From Hymenobacter cavernae (GTDB lineage Bacteria > Bacteroidota > Bacteroidia > Cytophagales > Hymenobacteraceae), in NCBI RefSeq assembly GCF_014641455.1, contig NZ_BMHT01000005.1, forward strand, positions 251,357 through 315,356: DNA of 64,000 bases. The letters run 5' to 3'. Both the position numbers and the translations under genes were made by a program. This document shows positions 1 through 8,389 of the stretch, piece by piece. Below the pieces are notes generated by a model, which was not told where the DNA came from, searched no databases, and saw nothing but the letters and a program-made list of their open reading frames with translations. The stretch's first letter is position 1; the number at the start of each line of letters is the position of its first letter.

Positions 1-497
1 GCCTGCCAGATTTTGCGACCTAGCTCCGTCAGGCCGGCGCTCGGTACGGCGTCGCCGGTTTTGAAGGCTCTACCACCCAGGCCTCCGATGCCTGCCCGCA
101 GATATGTGGCCTGGCTCCCTAACACCGGCGGCACGGCCAAGCCGCCCGACAAGGCCAAGTACGCCCGGGAGCCGGCCCGCAAGCCGCCAAAAGTCAGCAC
201 GCCGCCTGCGCGTACGGCTACGGGGCGGTTCATTTTGATAGGCTCTCCGTTGAGCTTAGGCTGTAAATCGGCGCCGGTGAGAGCAATTAAGTGGTCGGTT
301 TCAAATCGGATTTTTGGGCCTAAAAAAGTGATTTCAATGCCGGCTGTACGCTCCGGGTTGCCCACCAGCAGATTGGCAACGCGTAGGGCAACGGTATCCA
401 TGGCGCCGCTGGTAGGTACGCCTTCTTTGCGGTAGCCGCGGCGGCCTAGGTCCTGAATGGTGGTCAGGAGGCCGGGGCTGATAACACTAAGACTCAT
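1..497 (-). CDS. pxpC: 5-oxoprolinase subunit C (partial, runs off window)
   Basis: PxpC/KipA-type protein, which with PxpA and PxpB hydrolyses 5-oxoproline to glutamate using ATP in the cytoplasm. I read about 165 N-terminal residues on the minus strand. The start MSLSVISPGLLTTIQDLGR and the following GVPTSGAMD segment are typical of the biotin-dependent carboxyltransferase-like (AHS2) fold. The C-terminal half lies beyond position 1. The ATG at 497 overlaps the last 11 nt of pxpB, so the two are translationally coupled in one operon. A plus-strand frame over the same DNA is a shadow. Family assignment is from sequence recognition; the 3' truncation is due only to the window edge. Confidence 0.9.
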   Translation of the reverse strand, partial: MSLSVISPGLLTTIQDLGRRGYRKEGVPTSGAMDTVALRVANLLVGNPERTAGIEITFLGPKIRFETDHLIALTGADLQPKLNGEPIKMNRPVAVRAGGVLTFGGLRAGSRAYLALSGGLAVPPVLGSQATYLRAGIGGLGGRAFKTGDAVPSAGLTELGRKIWQ

Positions 498-1230
498 GCT
501 GTTGGGTGCGCTCGTATTCTCGTTCGGTGATGGGCACAAACCGGATGTAATCGCCGGCGCTCAATAAGCTAGGTGTTGGGCCGTGCGGCGTGAAAAGGCG
601 CAGCGGCGTGCGGCCAATCAGCTGCCAGCCGCCGGGCGTTTGAATGGAATACACGCCCGTTTGCTTGCCCGCAATGCCGACTGAGCCAGCGGGCACTTTC
701 GTGCGCGGCTTTTCTTTGCGCGGCACCACCAGCTGCTCGTTCATGCCACCTAGGTACGGAAAGCCCGGCGCGAAGCCAATCATGTACACGAGGTATTCGG
801 GTTGAGTATGCAGGGCAATAACTTCTTCCTGACTAAGGTGCGTATGGCCAGCGACAAAAGCTAGGTCGGGCGCAAACTTGCCGCCGTAGCACACGGGTAT
901 TTCTATGACGTGTGGCGCCGTATTTTCAGCTTCCGTCGTGGTCTGGAGCAGCATCTGCTTCAGCGTTTCTGCTACGCTGTCGGAAGGGCTAGCTTCCTTA
1001 GCCAAGCTTACTTCCAAAGGGTTATAATAGACCGTAACCGTCGTAAAAGCAGGCACATACTCCACAAAGCCGGGAAAAGGATGCGCATCCAAGTAAGCGC
1101 TCAGCGCCTGCACTTCGTGGTGCGCGTGGCGCTTAATAGCATCGCCGAATTGCACGACCACGGCCGATTCACCCAACGGGTAGAGCTGAACCTCCGCACG
1201 CGTGGCCGGCGTCGGGTAAAGGTTTTCCAT
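487..1230 (-). CDS. pxpB: 5-oxoprolinase subunit B
   Basis: PxpB/KipI-family protein of 247 aa, usual length for the family, the partner of PxpC in ATP-dependent 5-oxoproline cleavage. The central segment YMIGFAPGFPYLGGM (about residues 149-163), followed by VPRKEKPRTKVPAGSVGIAG, is the family's most conserved region (AHS1 domain). The start ATG is at 1230. It overlaps pxpC by 11 nt at its 3' end. In some Bacillus species the homologue inhibits the KinA sporulation kinase, a role not expected here. The 320 bp upstream separates it from the divergent aminopeptidase gene. Confidence 0.92.
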   Translation of the reverse strand: MENLYPTPATRAEVQLYPLGESAVVVQFGDAIKRHAHHEVQALSAYLDAHPFPGFVEYVPAFTTVTVYYNPLEVSLAKEASPSDSVAETLKQMLLQTTTEAENTAPHVIEIPVCYGGKFAPDLAFVAGHTHLSQEEVIALHTQPEYLVYMIGFAPGFPYLGGMNEQLVVPRKEKPRTKVPAGSVGIAGKQTGVYSIQTPGGWQLIGRTPLRLFTPHGPTPSLLSAGDYIRFVPITEREYERTQQHES

Positions 1231-1321
1231 GCGTTATTGCTTACGGTTTGCAAGTAGCTTAGCGGTTAGTCTGCTGCTAGTTCTGGTGGAATATACAGTC
1301 GTTTCGCAGAATTATGCATGT

Positions 1322-1362
1322 CGCCTACCGGTCCGACGCCCTAGGCGTCGGACCGGTAGGCG
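1322..1362. repeat. Perfect 19-bp-arm palindrome in a divergent intergenic region
   Basis: Arms 1322-1340 and 1344-1362 are exact reverse complements around the trinucleotide CTA. The element sits in the 320 bp between the divergent genes pxpB (minus) and the aminopeptidase (plus), where no terminator is expected. A degenerate related string (ACCGGTCGGAC and GAACCGACAGGCG) follows at about 1425-1460. It could be a REP-like mobile palindrome or an operator; I cannot decide from one copy. The rest of 1231-1550 shows nothing else I can name. Confidence 0.7.
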
Positions 1363-1550
1363 TTGAAACGATTTGTCAGTACGACAATCGTGCACCTAGC
1401 TTTTGCAGACATCAGCAGCCGACAACCGGTCGGACACTTAGGGCATCGAACCGACAGGCGCGAGTTGTGCAACGTCGGGCAGCTAAAGTAGACTATCATT
1501 TCATTCAACCGTTGCTCCTCCCCTAGCCTTTTCTTCGAACGTCAGTCCGC

Positions 1551-4151
1551 ATGAATCATCTAGTTAAAACCTTTTCCCAAACGGGCTTGCTGTTGCTGGC
1601 CATCAATCTTAATGCTTACAGTCAGAAGAAGATGGTAGCGGCTAGCGACATACCGGTTGAGAAAGGCGTGTTGGAGGCGCTGGCTAGCGCACGGAAGCAA
1701 AACGTGAGTCAGATAACCTACACCCTAGCTTTCACAATTCCAGCGCAAAAGGAAACCGCCATCGCGGCTTCCGAGTCCGTGTTCTTTCACCTGAAGGACA
1801 ACAAACAGCCACTTCAGCTAGACTTCAAGGAAAAGACGGACCATCTGAAAAAAGTGGTTGTCAACAAGAAGGCTGTGCCAATTGACCACCGCAATGAGCA
1901 CCTCGTGCTGCCCGCCGCGGCTTTGCGCAAAGGCGCCAATGAGGTGCAGATTGAATTTACCGCCGGCAACTTATCCCTGAATCGTAGCGACGATTACCTG
2001 TACACGCTGCTGGTGCCGGAGCGGGCGCGCACGGTGTTCCCGGTTTTTGACCAGCCTAACCTGAAGGCCTCGTTCAAGCTTTCGCTCACGCTGCCCACGG
2101 CTTGGCAAGCCGTAGCGAATGGGCCGTTGCAGGATTCCGTCGTGGCGGGCGCCAGCAAGACCTACCACTTCGCACCTTCCGACACCATCAGCACCTACCT
2201 ATTTTCATTTGCGGCGGGTAAGTTCACGAAGGTTACGCAGCAGCTGAATGGCCGGCCAATGAACCTCTTGCACCGCGAGACGGACCAGAATAAACTTCGC
2301 CTGAGCCTAGGTCCTATTTTCCAGATTCACGCGGATGCACTGGCGTTTATGCAGGAGTACACCCAGCTGCCGTATCCGTTCCGCAAGTTCGACTTCGTGG
2401 CCATTCCCGATTTTCAGTACGGCGGCATGGAGCACGTGGGTGCTATCGATTACAAAGCATCTTCGCTGTTTCTGGACGACGGCGCCACCCAGGACCAGAA
2501 GCTAGCCCGCGCCAACTTGATTTCGCACGAAACGGCCCACATGTGGTTTGGCGATTTGGTGACGATGCAGTGGTTCAACGACGTGTGGATGAAGGAGGTG
2601 TTTGCCAACTTCATGGCCGATAAAATCTCGCAGGTGGCCGTGGCTAACTCGAACTACGACCTCAAATTCGTGCTCGACCATTACCCCGCCGCCTACAGCG
2701 TCGACCGCACTACGGGCGCCAACCCAATCCGACAGCCGCTGGCTAATTTGCAGGACGCGGGCTCGCTCTACGGCAACATCATTTACCACAAAGCGCCCAT
2801 CATGATGCGGCAGCTAGAGCGGCTGATGGGCCCGGAAGCGTTTCAGCAAGGCTTGCGCGAGTACCTGATGAAGTACGCCCACGGCAACGCTACCTGGCCC
2901 GACCTCATCCAGATTCTGGACGCGCGCACGCCCGCCGATCTGCACGCTTGGAATGAAGTGTGGGTCAACGAGCCCGGCCGTCCCCTCTTCGATTATGACT
3001 TGCAAACCACCGGCGGCAAAATCACGCAGTTGGTCCTGAAGCAGCAAGCCGAGGATGGGTCAAACCGAATCTGGCCGCAGCTTTTTGAGGTGCTACTGGT
3101 TTACCCCGACGCCGTGAAAGAGCTAACGGTGAACATGAGTGAACGGCAAGTGCGCCTACCCGAAGCCGTAGGCCAGCCAGCACCTAGCTTTATTCTGTTC
3201 AACTCCTCGGGGCTAGGTTACGGCGTGTTCCCGATTGAGAAGCAAATGACTGCTGGCCTGGCTTCGCTGCAAAATCCGGTGGCGCGAGCTTCGGCCTACG
3301 TGAACCTCTACGAGAACATGCTCAATGGCCGAGTAGTGGCACCTAGGCAGCTGCTGGATGCTTATCGCCAACTTTTAACCAAGGAACCTGAGGAACTGAA
3401 CCTCAAGTTGCTGACTGGGCAAATGAGCGAGCTTTACTGGAAGTTCTTATTACCGCAGGAGCGCCTAACCCTAGCTCCGGCGTTGGAGCAGGAACTCTGG
3501 CAAGCCATGCAGCAGAATGCCGCTCCTAATTCTAAGAAGCTGTTGTTCAAGACGTATCAGTCAGTTGCGTTGACCAAGTCGGCGCAAGATCAGTTGTACC
3601 AAGTTTGGGACAAGGAGCAGGCGCCAGCAGGTGTGAAACTGACCGAAGACGACTACACGGCTCTGGCGCAAGCCCTAGCCGTACGCGACTATGCCGCCGC
3701 TTCGCCGATTTTGGACCGTCAGCTTACCCGCATCCAAAACGCCGACCGCAAGAAGCGCCTACAATTTCTAATGCCGGCTTTGTCGCCGGATGTGCGCGTG
3801 CGGGATGCTTTTTTCGCGTCTTTAAAAGACGAGAAGAACCGGGAGAAAGAAGCGTGGGTGGTAACAGCCCTAGGTTATCTGCATCATCCGCTACGGGCGG
3901 CTACTTCGGAGAAATACCTGCCGGAAAGCCTCGCGTTGCTGGAAGAGATTCAACTAACCGGTGACATTTTCTTTCCGTATTCCTGGCTGCAAGCTACGTT
4001 CGGCTCCTATCAAACTTCGACGGCCGCTCGCACGGTACGCACGTTTTTGCAGCAGCATCCAACGTATAACCCCAAGCTGCGCGCCAAGATTTTGCAGGCT
4101 TCCGATGACCTATTTCGGGCCGAAAAACTCGTACAACGTCCACAAGGTTGA
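1551..4151 (+). CDS. Secreted M1-family zinc aminopeptidase
   Basis: An 866-aa metallopeptidase of the M1 (gluzincin) family, which removes N-terminal residues from peptides. It has an N-terminal signal sequence (about residues 1-24, cleaved near NAYS-QKK), so it acts outside the inner membrane. The zinc site HETAH is at residues 326-330 and the third ligand E349 lies in WMKEVFANF, giving the HEXXH-X18-E pattern. The exopeptidase motif appears as GGMEH rather than the classic GAMEN, a variant seen in M1 enzymes that keeps the Glu. A helical ERAP1-like C-terminal half follows. It stands alone, and its stop codon lies 6 nt before a large inverted repeat that probably ends its transcript. Confidence 0.93.
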   Translation: MNHLVKTFSQTGLLLLAINLNAYSQKKMVAASDIPVEKGVLEALASARKQNVSQITYTLAFTIPAQKETAIAASESVFFHLKDNKQPLQLDFKEKTDHLKKVVVNKKAVPIDHRNEHLVLPAAALRKGANEVQIEFTAGNLSLNRSDDYLYTLLVPERARTVFPVFDQPNLKASFKLSLTLPTAWQAVANGPLQDSVVAGASKTYHFAPSDTISTYLFSFAAGKFTKVTQQLNGRPMNLLHRETDQNKLRLSLGPIFQIHADALAFMQEYTQLPYPFRKFDFVAIPDFQYGGMEHVGAIDYKASSLFLDDGATQDQKLARANLISHETAHMWFGDLVTMQWFNDVWMKEVFANFMADKISQVAVANSNYDLKFVLDHYPAAYSVDRTTGANPIRQPLANLQDAGSLYGNIIYHKAPIMMRQLERLMGPEAFQQGLREYLMKYAHGNATWPDLIQILDARTPADLHAWNEVWVNEPGRPLFDYDLQTTGGKITQLVLKQQAEDGSNRIWPQLFEVLLVYPDAVKELTVNMSERQVRLPEAVGQPAPSFILFNSSGLGYGVFPIEKQMTAGLASLQNPVARASAYVNLYENMLNGRVVAPRQLLDAYRQLLTKEPEELNLKLLTGQMSELYWKFLLPQERLTLAPALEQELWQAMQQNAAPNSKKLLFKTYQSVALTKSAQDQLYQVWDKEQAPAGVKLTEDDYTALAQALAVRDYAAASPILDRQLTRIQNADRKKRLQFLMPALSPDVRVRDAFFASLKDEKNREKEAWVVTALGYLHHPLRAATSEKYLPESLALLEEIQLTGDIFFPYSWLQATFGSYQTSTAARTVRTFLQQHPTYNPKLRAKILQASDDLFRAEKLVQRPQG

Positions 4152-4156
4152 AGGTG

Positions 4157-4253
4157 TGTAGAGACGCAATATTTTGCGTCTCGTCGTTGAACAACGGTAG
4201 CCAAGAGAAAGCTAGGTCAGCAACGACGAGACGCAAAATATTGCGTCTCTACA
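4157..4253. repeat. Inverted repeat with 33-bp arms, each arm itself a hairpin
   Basis: Arms 4157-4189 and 4221-4253 are perfectly complementary, with a 31-nt spacer. Each arm contains its own stem: GAGACGCAA, a four-base loop, then TTGCGTCTC at 4161-4182 and its mirror. It starts 6 nt after the aminopeptidase stop and ends 41 nt before the next start. The GTAGAGACGCAA-type palindrome resembles short dispersed palindromes I know from several Bacteroidota and cyanobacteria, which suggests a small non-coding mobile repeat reused as a terminator. That last point is inference. Confidence 0.8.
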
Positions 4254-4294
4254 TAAGCCATTAGTTTATTTCAGGTGGCTAATTATTCAATTAC

Positions 4295-5317
4295 ATGATT
4301 AAACCCATTGTTATAAGCGCCGTTCGCCAGGAAATCAACGAGGTAAAAACCTTGCTGTTTGATGCGCCGGAGCTTGCCTACCAAGCCGGGCAGTACCTCA
4401 CGTTTGTGCATTCGCAAAACGAGGAAGTGCGGCGCTCCTACTCGATTTCATCGGCGCCGGGGCTAGGTGAGCCGCTGTCGGTTACGGTGAAGCGGGTGGC
4501 GAATGGACTCTTTTCCCGCTACTTAGTGGATACCGTACAAGCCGGCGACACGCTGTTGACCATCGGCGCCGGCGGCTTCTTCACCCTGCCCGACAACCTA
4601 GGTGACTATGAGCAAGTGTTTTTCTTCGCGGCGGGTAGCGGTATCACGCCCATTTATGCTTTGTTAAAGAGCGTCTTACACCTATATCCTAGGTTGCACG
4701 CAGTTCTCATCTACAGCAACCGTACGCCAGAAGTCGCGGTTTTCTACCAGGAGCTTCAGCACCTAGCCTCGCAATTTGCTGATCGGCTGGAAATAGAGTT
4801 TCTGTTCAGCAACCACCCCATTCTGGCCCGGGCCCGCTTGTACCGCGACTTGCTGGAAGTATTTGTAAAACAGTACAGCTTAACTACCCCGGAACGCACC
4901 CTGGCGTACCTCTGCGGCCCCCTGAACTACATGCGGATGTGCGTGTACGGCCTGCGCGAAATCGGCATTCCATCGGCCAATATTCGGCGTGAAAACTTCA
5001 ACCCCGAAACGGCGCATCCTTCTTCCGCTGAGCCGTCAGATACTGACCCGCACAACGTTACGATCCAACTTCCCCACGCCACCTATCAGTTTCAGGCGCA
5101 ATACCCGGTGTCAATTCTACAAGCAGCAAAAGACCAAGGCATTAAGCTGCCGTACAGCTGCGCCAACGGTGTCTGCGGCAGCTGCGTGCTTCGCTGCACG
5201 AGCGGCAAGGTCTGGATGGCGACCAACGAGGTGCTTACCGCCCGCGACCTAGCTAAAGGTCTGGTGCTGACGTGCACGGGCTATGCAGCGGGCGGTGATG
5301 TGCAGCTAGAGTTGTAG
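4295..5317 (+). CDS. FAD/NAD(P)H-dependent reductase with C-terminal 2Fe-2S ferredoxin domain
   Basis: A 340-aa electron-transfer protein of the PaaE/Hcr/ferredoxin-reductase type, passing electrons from NAD(P)H through FAD to a plant-type 2Fe-2S cluster. The FAD-binding motif RRSYSISSAPG is near residue 45, and the nucleotide-binding GSGITPIYALL near residue 113. The C-terminal cluster is formed by the CANGVCGSCVLRC segment near residues 289-301 and a final Cys in VLTCTGYA near residue 328, the Cx4Cx2C...C pattern. No oxygenase or phenylacetate genes are adjacent, so the electron acceptor is unknown and no gene symbol is given. It converges on the FG-GAP gene across an inverted repeat. Confidence 0.85.
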   Translation: MIKPIVISAVRQEINEVKTLLFDAPELAYQAGQYLTFVHSQNEEVRRSYSISSAPGLGEPLSVTVKRVANGLFSRYLVDTVQAGDTLLTIGAGGFFTLPDNLGDYEQVFFFAAGSGITPIYALLKSVLHLYPRLHAVLIYSNRTPEVAVFYQELQHLASQFADRLEIEFLFSNHPILARARLYRDLLEVFVKQYSLTTPERTLAYLCGPLNYMRMCVYGLREIGIPSANIRRENFNPETAHPSSAEPSDTDPHNVTIQLPHATYQFQAQYPVSILQAAKDQGIKLPYSCANGVCGSCVLRCTSGKVWMATNEVLTARDLAKGLVLTCTGYAAGGDVQLEL

Positions 5318-5339
5318 CGCGAAGCGCAGACGCTAGCAC

Positions 5340-5447
5340 GATGTAGCGCGAAGCTCCCGCTTCGCGTATCGTTGAACGATCGGACCTAGGTTGGATAACA
5401 AAGATTATCGTTCAACGCGGCGCGAAGCGGGAGCTTCGCGCTACATC
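5340..5447. repeat. Inverted repeat with 27-bp arms between convergent genes
   Basis: Arms 5340-5366 and 5421-5447 are exact reverse complements. A second inner pair (GTTGAACGAT at 5371-5380 and ATCGTTCAAC at 5407-5416) extends the cruciform, with a short mismatch between them. Each arm also folds alone (GCGAAGC-TCCC-GCTTCGC). A partial direct copy of the first 12 bases, GTAGCGCGAAGC, occurs at 5314-5325. It ends next to the stop codon of the minus-strand gene, so it may terminate both transcripts. The architecture matches the 4157-4253 element although the sequence differs. Confidence 0.8.
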
Positions 5448-7214
5448 CTAATAGTGCGTGTGGTTGACAACCGTACCTTTCAGATAATCAAGGTTTTTCT
5501 TGCTGTCTTTGCCGCTGTAGGTCGCTTGAGTATAACCATAAATGCGCAGCACGCCCCGATTCAACGTAATGACTTCTTCGGCGCCTTTGCCTGTGAAGTC
5601 GAACATATGAAACACCGGATCAGGAAAGTACAGCTCGCCGGTACCTAGGTCGTTCAGCCGAAACTTGTACCAAAACAGGTCTGTGCTGCCATCGCCGCGC
5701 CAGTTGCCGCGCACAAAATCCGGGTTGCCGTTGATCGGGTTGCCGGGCCATTTCTTCACCGGGTTTCCCTGGTTATCAAACCAATACAGCTGGCTCGACA
5801 GATACGGCTCGCCGATCTGTCGATTGCCGTAGGTGCGGCCGCCCACTACCACTTGCGGCCCCGGCACGTTGCGCAGGAAGTTACCGACCTGAATCTGTTG
5901 GCTGTGCTCGGCGGTGTTCTGCCAGATGATTGTGCCCGTCATGGCCTGGTAGATGAAGATGCCGGCTTCGCTGTTGGCCGTCACAATATCGAGTTGGCCA
6001 TCGCCATTTACATCGGCAAATTTGTAGCTATCGGCGTGGTCATGGTTGTCGGGCAGCAGGTCAAACCGGTCCCAGATTTTCTTGCCGTTTGTATCGAGCA
6101 ATAAGGAGCCGACCAGCACTTCATCCAGCCCATCCTGGTTCAGATCGATGGGGTACACGTAGTGACCTAGGTTGTCCTTTTTGCGCTCCTCGGTATGGCT
6201 CCATAACGATTTCAGCTTGGCATCATACGCCTGCACGTTAATCGAGCCGCCCATGTCCGTGAACACCACCAAGTCGTTGGGTGCGCCGGGGTGCAGCTTG
6301 CCAACCGCCAGGCGAAAGTTGTTGTAGACGTGTGGCAGCGGCTTCGTCGGCCACGCCACTTTCCGCTTGATCTTACCGGTGCGACCGTCGGCCATCACCA
6401 GCCACTCCTGCCCTTCCATAAAGCGCCAGTGCACGACTTCAGCTTTGCCATCGTGGTCAAAATCCCAGAGCACGCTGGGCGCCTCGAACTCCGAGCGCTC
6501 TTTGGTGTACTCGGTGGGCGCTTTGTAGCTCCACAGCTCCTTGCCGTTGTTATCGAAAACGTGGGCGGAGAAATCGGGCTCCAGCACCATGAAGTCGGTT
6601 TGCCTATCGCCATTCACGTCGCCAAACTTCACCGCGTTGCACAACGGCACGGTGTACTCCTTCAGCAGCTTTACATTGGCATTGAGCTGAAAAGGCCGAA
6701 TGTCTTCCTCCTTGAGGCTCGGGTTTTTCGTCAGGACGAGCACATCGAAAACAGGCCCGGCATTAATGCGCGTTATTTTGATGTTTGCCGTGCCGGGCTG
6801 CAACTCAAAGGTGCCGCCCGCCTGCCAGCTCAGCTTATCTTTTCCGAAGCTAGCCGCCGTTACCTTATCGTTCACGGCCACCTTAAACGAGGTATTGTTC
6901 TCACCTTGGCTGCGCACAAACAGCGTGTACGTGCCCGCTTCCGGCACCTGCACTTTGGTCATCAGGTTCGTTGCCGATTTCAGCACCAGTGCGGTGTTAT
7001 CGAACAGCCACGGCACATTCAGCGTCCCCGCATCCGCGATGATGTTGCCCTTCGGAATTTCTTCCAGGAAGCTGGAGGCCGGAATAATCACGGTGCCCGG
7101 CAACGGTTGGGCCTGGCTGACACTCGTTGCTGAAGCGTTGGCACGCTGCGGCGTTTGGGCATTGCTGAGCTGCCCTAAGCCTAGTAGCGCGGCCAGTACA
7201 AGTAGTTTTTTCAT
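5448..7214 (-). CDS. Secreted FG-GAP/VCBS repeat protein
   Basis: A protein of about 588 aa with a signal peptide (MKKLLVLAALLGLGQLSNAQ). I choose the ATG at 7214 over one 12 nt upstream because it begins the signal sequence directly. After an N-terminal segment resembling a carbohydrate-binding jelly-roll (about residues 40-160), it has several FG-GAP type calcium-binding repeats: GDVNGDRQTDFMVLEPD, DFDHDGKAEVVHW, DLNQDGLDEVLVGS and DVNGDGQLDIVTANSEAG. This resembles the beta-propeller of family 11 rhamnogalacturonan lyases, but I cannot confirm catalytic residues, so enzyme function is left open. Likely exported or at the cell surface. Confidence 0.8.
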   Translation of the reverse strand: MKKLLVLAALLGLGQLSNAQTPQRANASATSVSQAQPLPGTVIIPASSFLEEIPKGNIIADAGTLNVPWLFDNTALVLKSATNLMTKVQVPEAGTYTLFVRSQGENNTSFKVAVNDKVTAASFGKDKLSWQAGGTFELQPGTANIKITRINAGPVFDVLVLTKNPSLKEEDIRPFQLNANVKLLKEYTVPLCNAVKFGDVNGDRQTDFMVLEPDFSAHVFDNNGKELWSYKAPTEYTKERSEFEAPSVLWDFDHDGKAEVVHWRFMEGQEWLVMADGRTGKIKRKVAWPTKPLPHVYNNFRLAVGKLHPGAPNDLVVFTDMGGSINVQAYDAKLKSLWSHTEERKKDNLGHYVYPIDLNQDGLDEVLVGSLLLDTNGKKIWDRFDLLPDNHDHADSYKFADVNGDGQLDIVTANSEAGIFIYQAMTGTIIWQNTAEHSQQIQVGNFLRNVPGPQVVVGGRTYGNRQIGEPYLSSQLYWFDNQGNPVKKWPGNPINGNPDFVRGNWRGDGSTDLFWYKFRLNDLGTGELYFPDPVFHMFDFTGKGAEEVITLNRGVLRIYGYTQATYSGKDSKKNLDYLKGTVVNHTHY

Positions 7215-7374
7215 GTAGATAGGCAATTATGTGCGCTGAAGTCCAGCTTCCACGCTCTATCTACAGCCTTTCTCCCGCCTCACTCTCCTGATGTATCCTA
7301 GGTTGTGCAAAAACAATAACAGCAACTGCTACACACAGCAGGTTAATCAGGATTTAATATTTCGACCAACTCAA

Positions 7375-8010
7375 TTATACAAAGCAAATATTTTTTATTA
7401 TCAACTCACTATGTTCTTTATTCGCCACGATATGGCAAGCATAAGAATGATCTAGTACTACCTCGCGGCAATACCAAGGTTCATCTTTCCAGGTAATGGC
7501 ATTATCAATAAAATTTATTTTATCCGGAGAATAGCTAAGACCTAGGCCAACTGCTTTCAGGAAAGCTTCTTTGCGGGTCCAGTGCGTGTAGAACGCGCGC
7601 AGCTTGTCACTACTGCCAACTATCTCCAGCCACTCCTGCGCAGAAAACTGGCTTTGCATTTCCTGTAAAGAAATATCCTTAATTAACTCAATATCAACAC
7701 CTAGCTTATCATCAAGACTAATTCCGCAGACTACATACGCCCCGGAGTGCGATATATTAAAATCAACCAAGCCATCGAAATAAGGCCGCTTAAACTTAGT
7801 ATATCTCAGATCAGCAAGTGGATAATCCAGCTTAAGTTCTTTTAAAGCAGTTAACAGCAACATATTACCTAATAAGCCTCGCTGCGCATCCTGCCAATTC
7901 CTAAACCGCGCTATTTTATTCTGAATATGCGCCGGGAGTTGCCGTATCATTAATTCAAATTGCGCTGACGGTAGCTGATTATCAAAATGGGTGTAGAATA
8001 AATAAATCAT
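7375..8010 (-). CDS. Sfp-type 4'-phosphopantetheinyl transferase
   Basis: A 211-aa enzyme that moves the phosphopantetheine arm of CoA onto a carrier-protein serine. Family motifs are NISHSG (residues 85-90), GVDIE (104-108, with the metal-binding Asp106 and Glu108) and WTRKEAFLKAVGLG (144-157, with Glu148). Its length fits the Sfp/Gsp class that serves secondary metabolism. It is divergent from the first NRPS gene and is the only activating enzyme visible in the cluster, so it probably primes the PCP and ACP domains encoded at 8390-26264. The gene is clearly more AT-rich than its neighbours, which suggests a separate origin. Confidence 0.92.
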   Translation of the reverse strand: MIYLFYTHFDNQLPSAQFELMIRQLPAHIQNKIARFRNWQDAQRGLLGNMLLLTALKELKLDYPLADLRYTKFKRPYFDGLVDFNISHSGAYVVCGISLDDKLGVDIELIKDISLQEMQSQFSAQEWLEIVGSSDKLRAFYTHWTRKEAFLKAVGLGLSYSPDKINFIDNAITWKDEPWYCREVVLDHSYACHIVANKEHSELIIKNICFV

Positions 8011-8389
8011 TTCAGCAATTTATAGCATCCAAGTGAAAGCTCCGGCAAGCAGACAAGAATAATCGAAGATGTGAGTTTAGATAAGCTTCGACGTTTGGAG
8101 AAGCCAAGCAGTGGACGTAATCCTTCACCAAGATCGGGCGAAAACCGGGCAGAACCCACACTGACTACACTTTGTAGCTGCTTTGGCGCTCAGGTTCTTA
8201 TCTGTTTTATATGACTGGTAGCCTTCGTACATGCTTACACTGTCCTGTTTAAGCAAAATTATTTCTCACTTAACTTCTAAGTACACTACTAACTCTACTT
8301 ACGATGAGGTATATTTACTTATATTAAATAAATGAATTGTACAATTCTGGTCGAAACTCAAGTTTCTTCGGAAGGATACTGACAAGACC
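8011..8389. promoter_or_regulatory. Divergent intergenic region between PPTase and NRPS line 1
   Basis: This 379-bp AT-rich spacer must hold the promoters of both divergent genes. I see AT-rich blocks such as GAGGTATATTTACTTATATT near 8305-8324, but no exact TTG-N19-TAnnTTTG pair, so I do not place a promoter. No open reading frame, hairpin or known regulator site is evident. A purine stretch (GGAAGGA, about 8370-8376) lies some 13 nt before the NRPS start. Confidence 0.35.

Noticed and set aside
13..435. A 140-aa plus-strand frame at the left edge
   Set aside because: It is antisense to the start of pxpC, whose translation matches the family; the frame has no motif of its own.
6291..7133. 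A 280-aa plus-strand open frame opposite the FG-GAP protein
   Set aside because: It is antisense to a well-supported gene with a signal peptide and clear repeats, has no recognisable motif and low-complexity His/Arg-rich content typical of a shadow frame.
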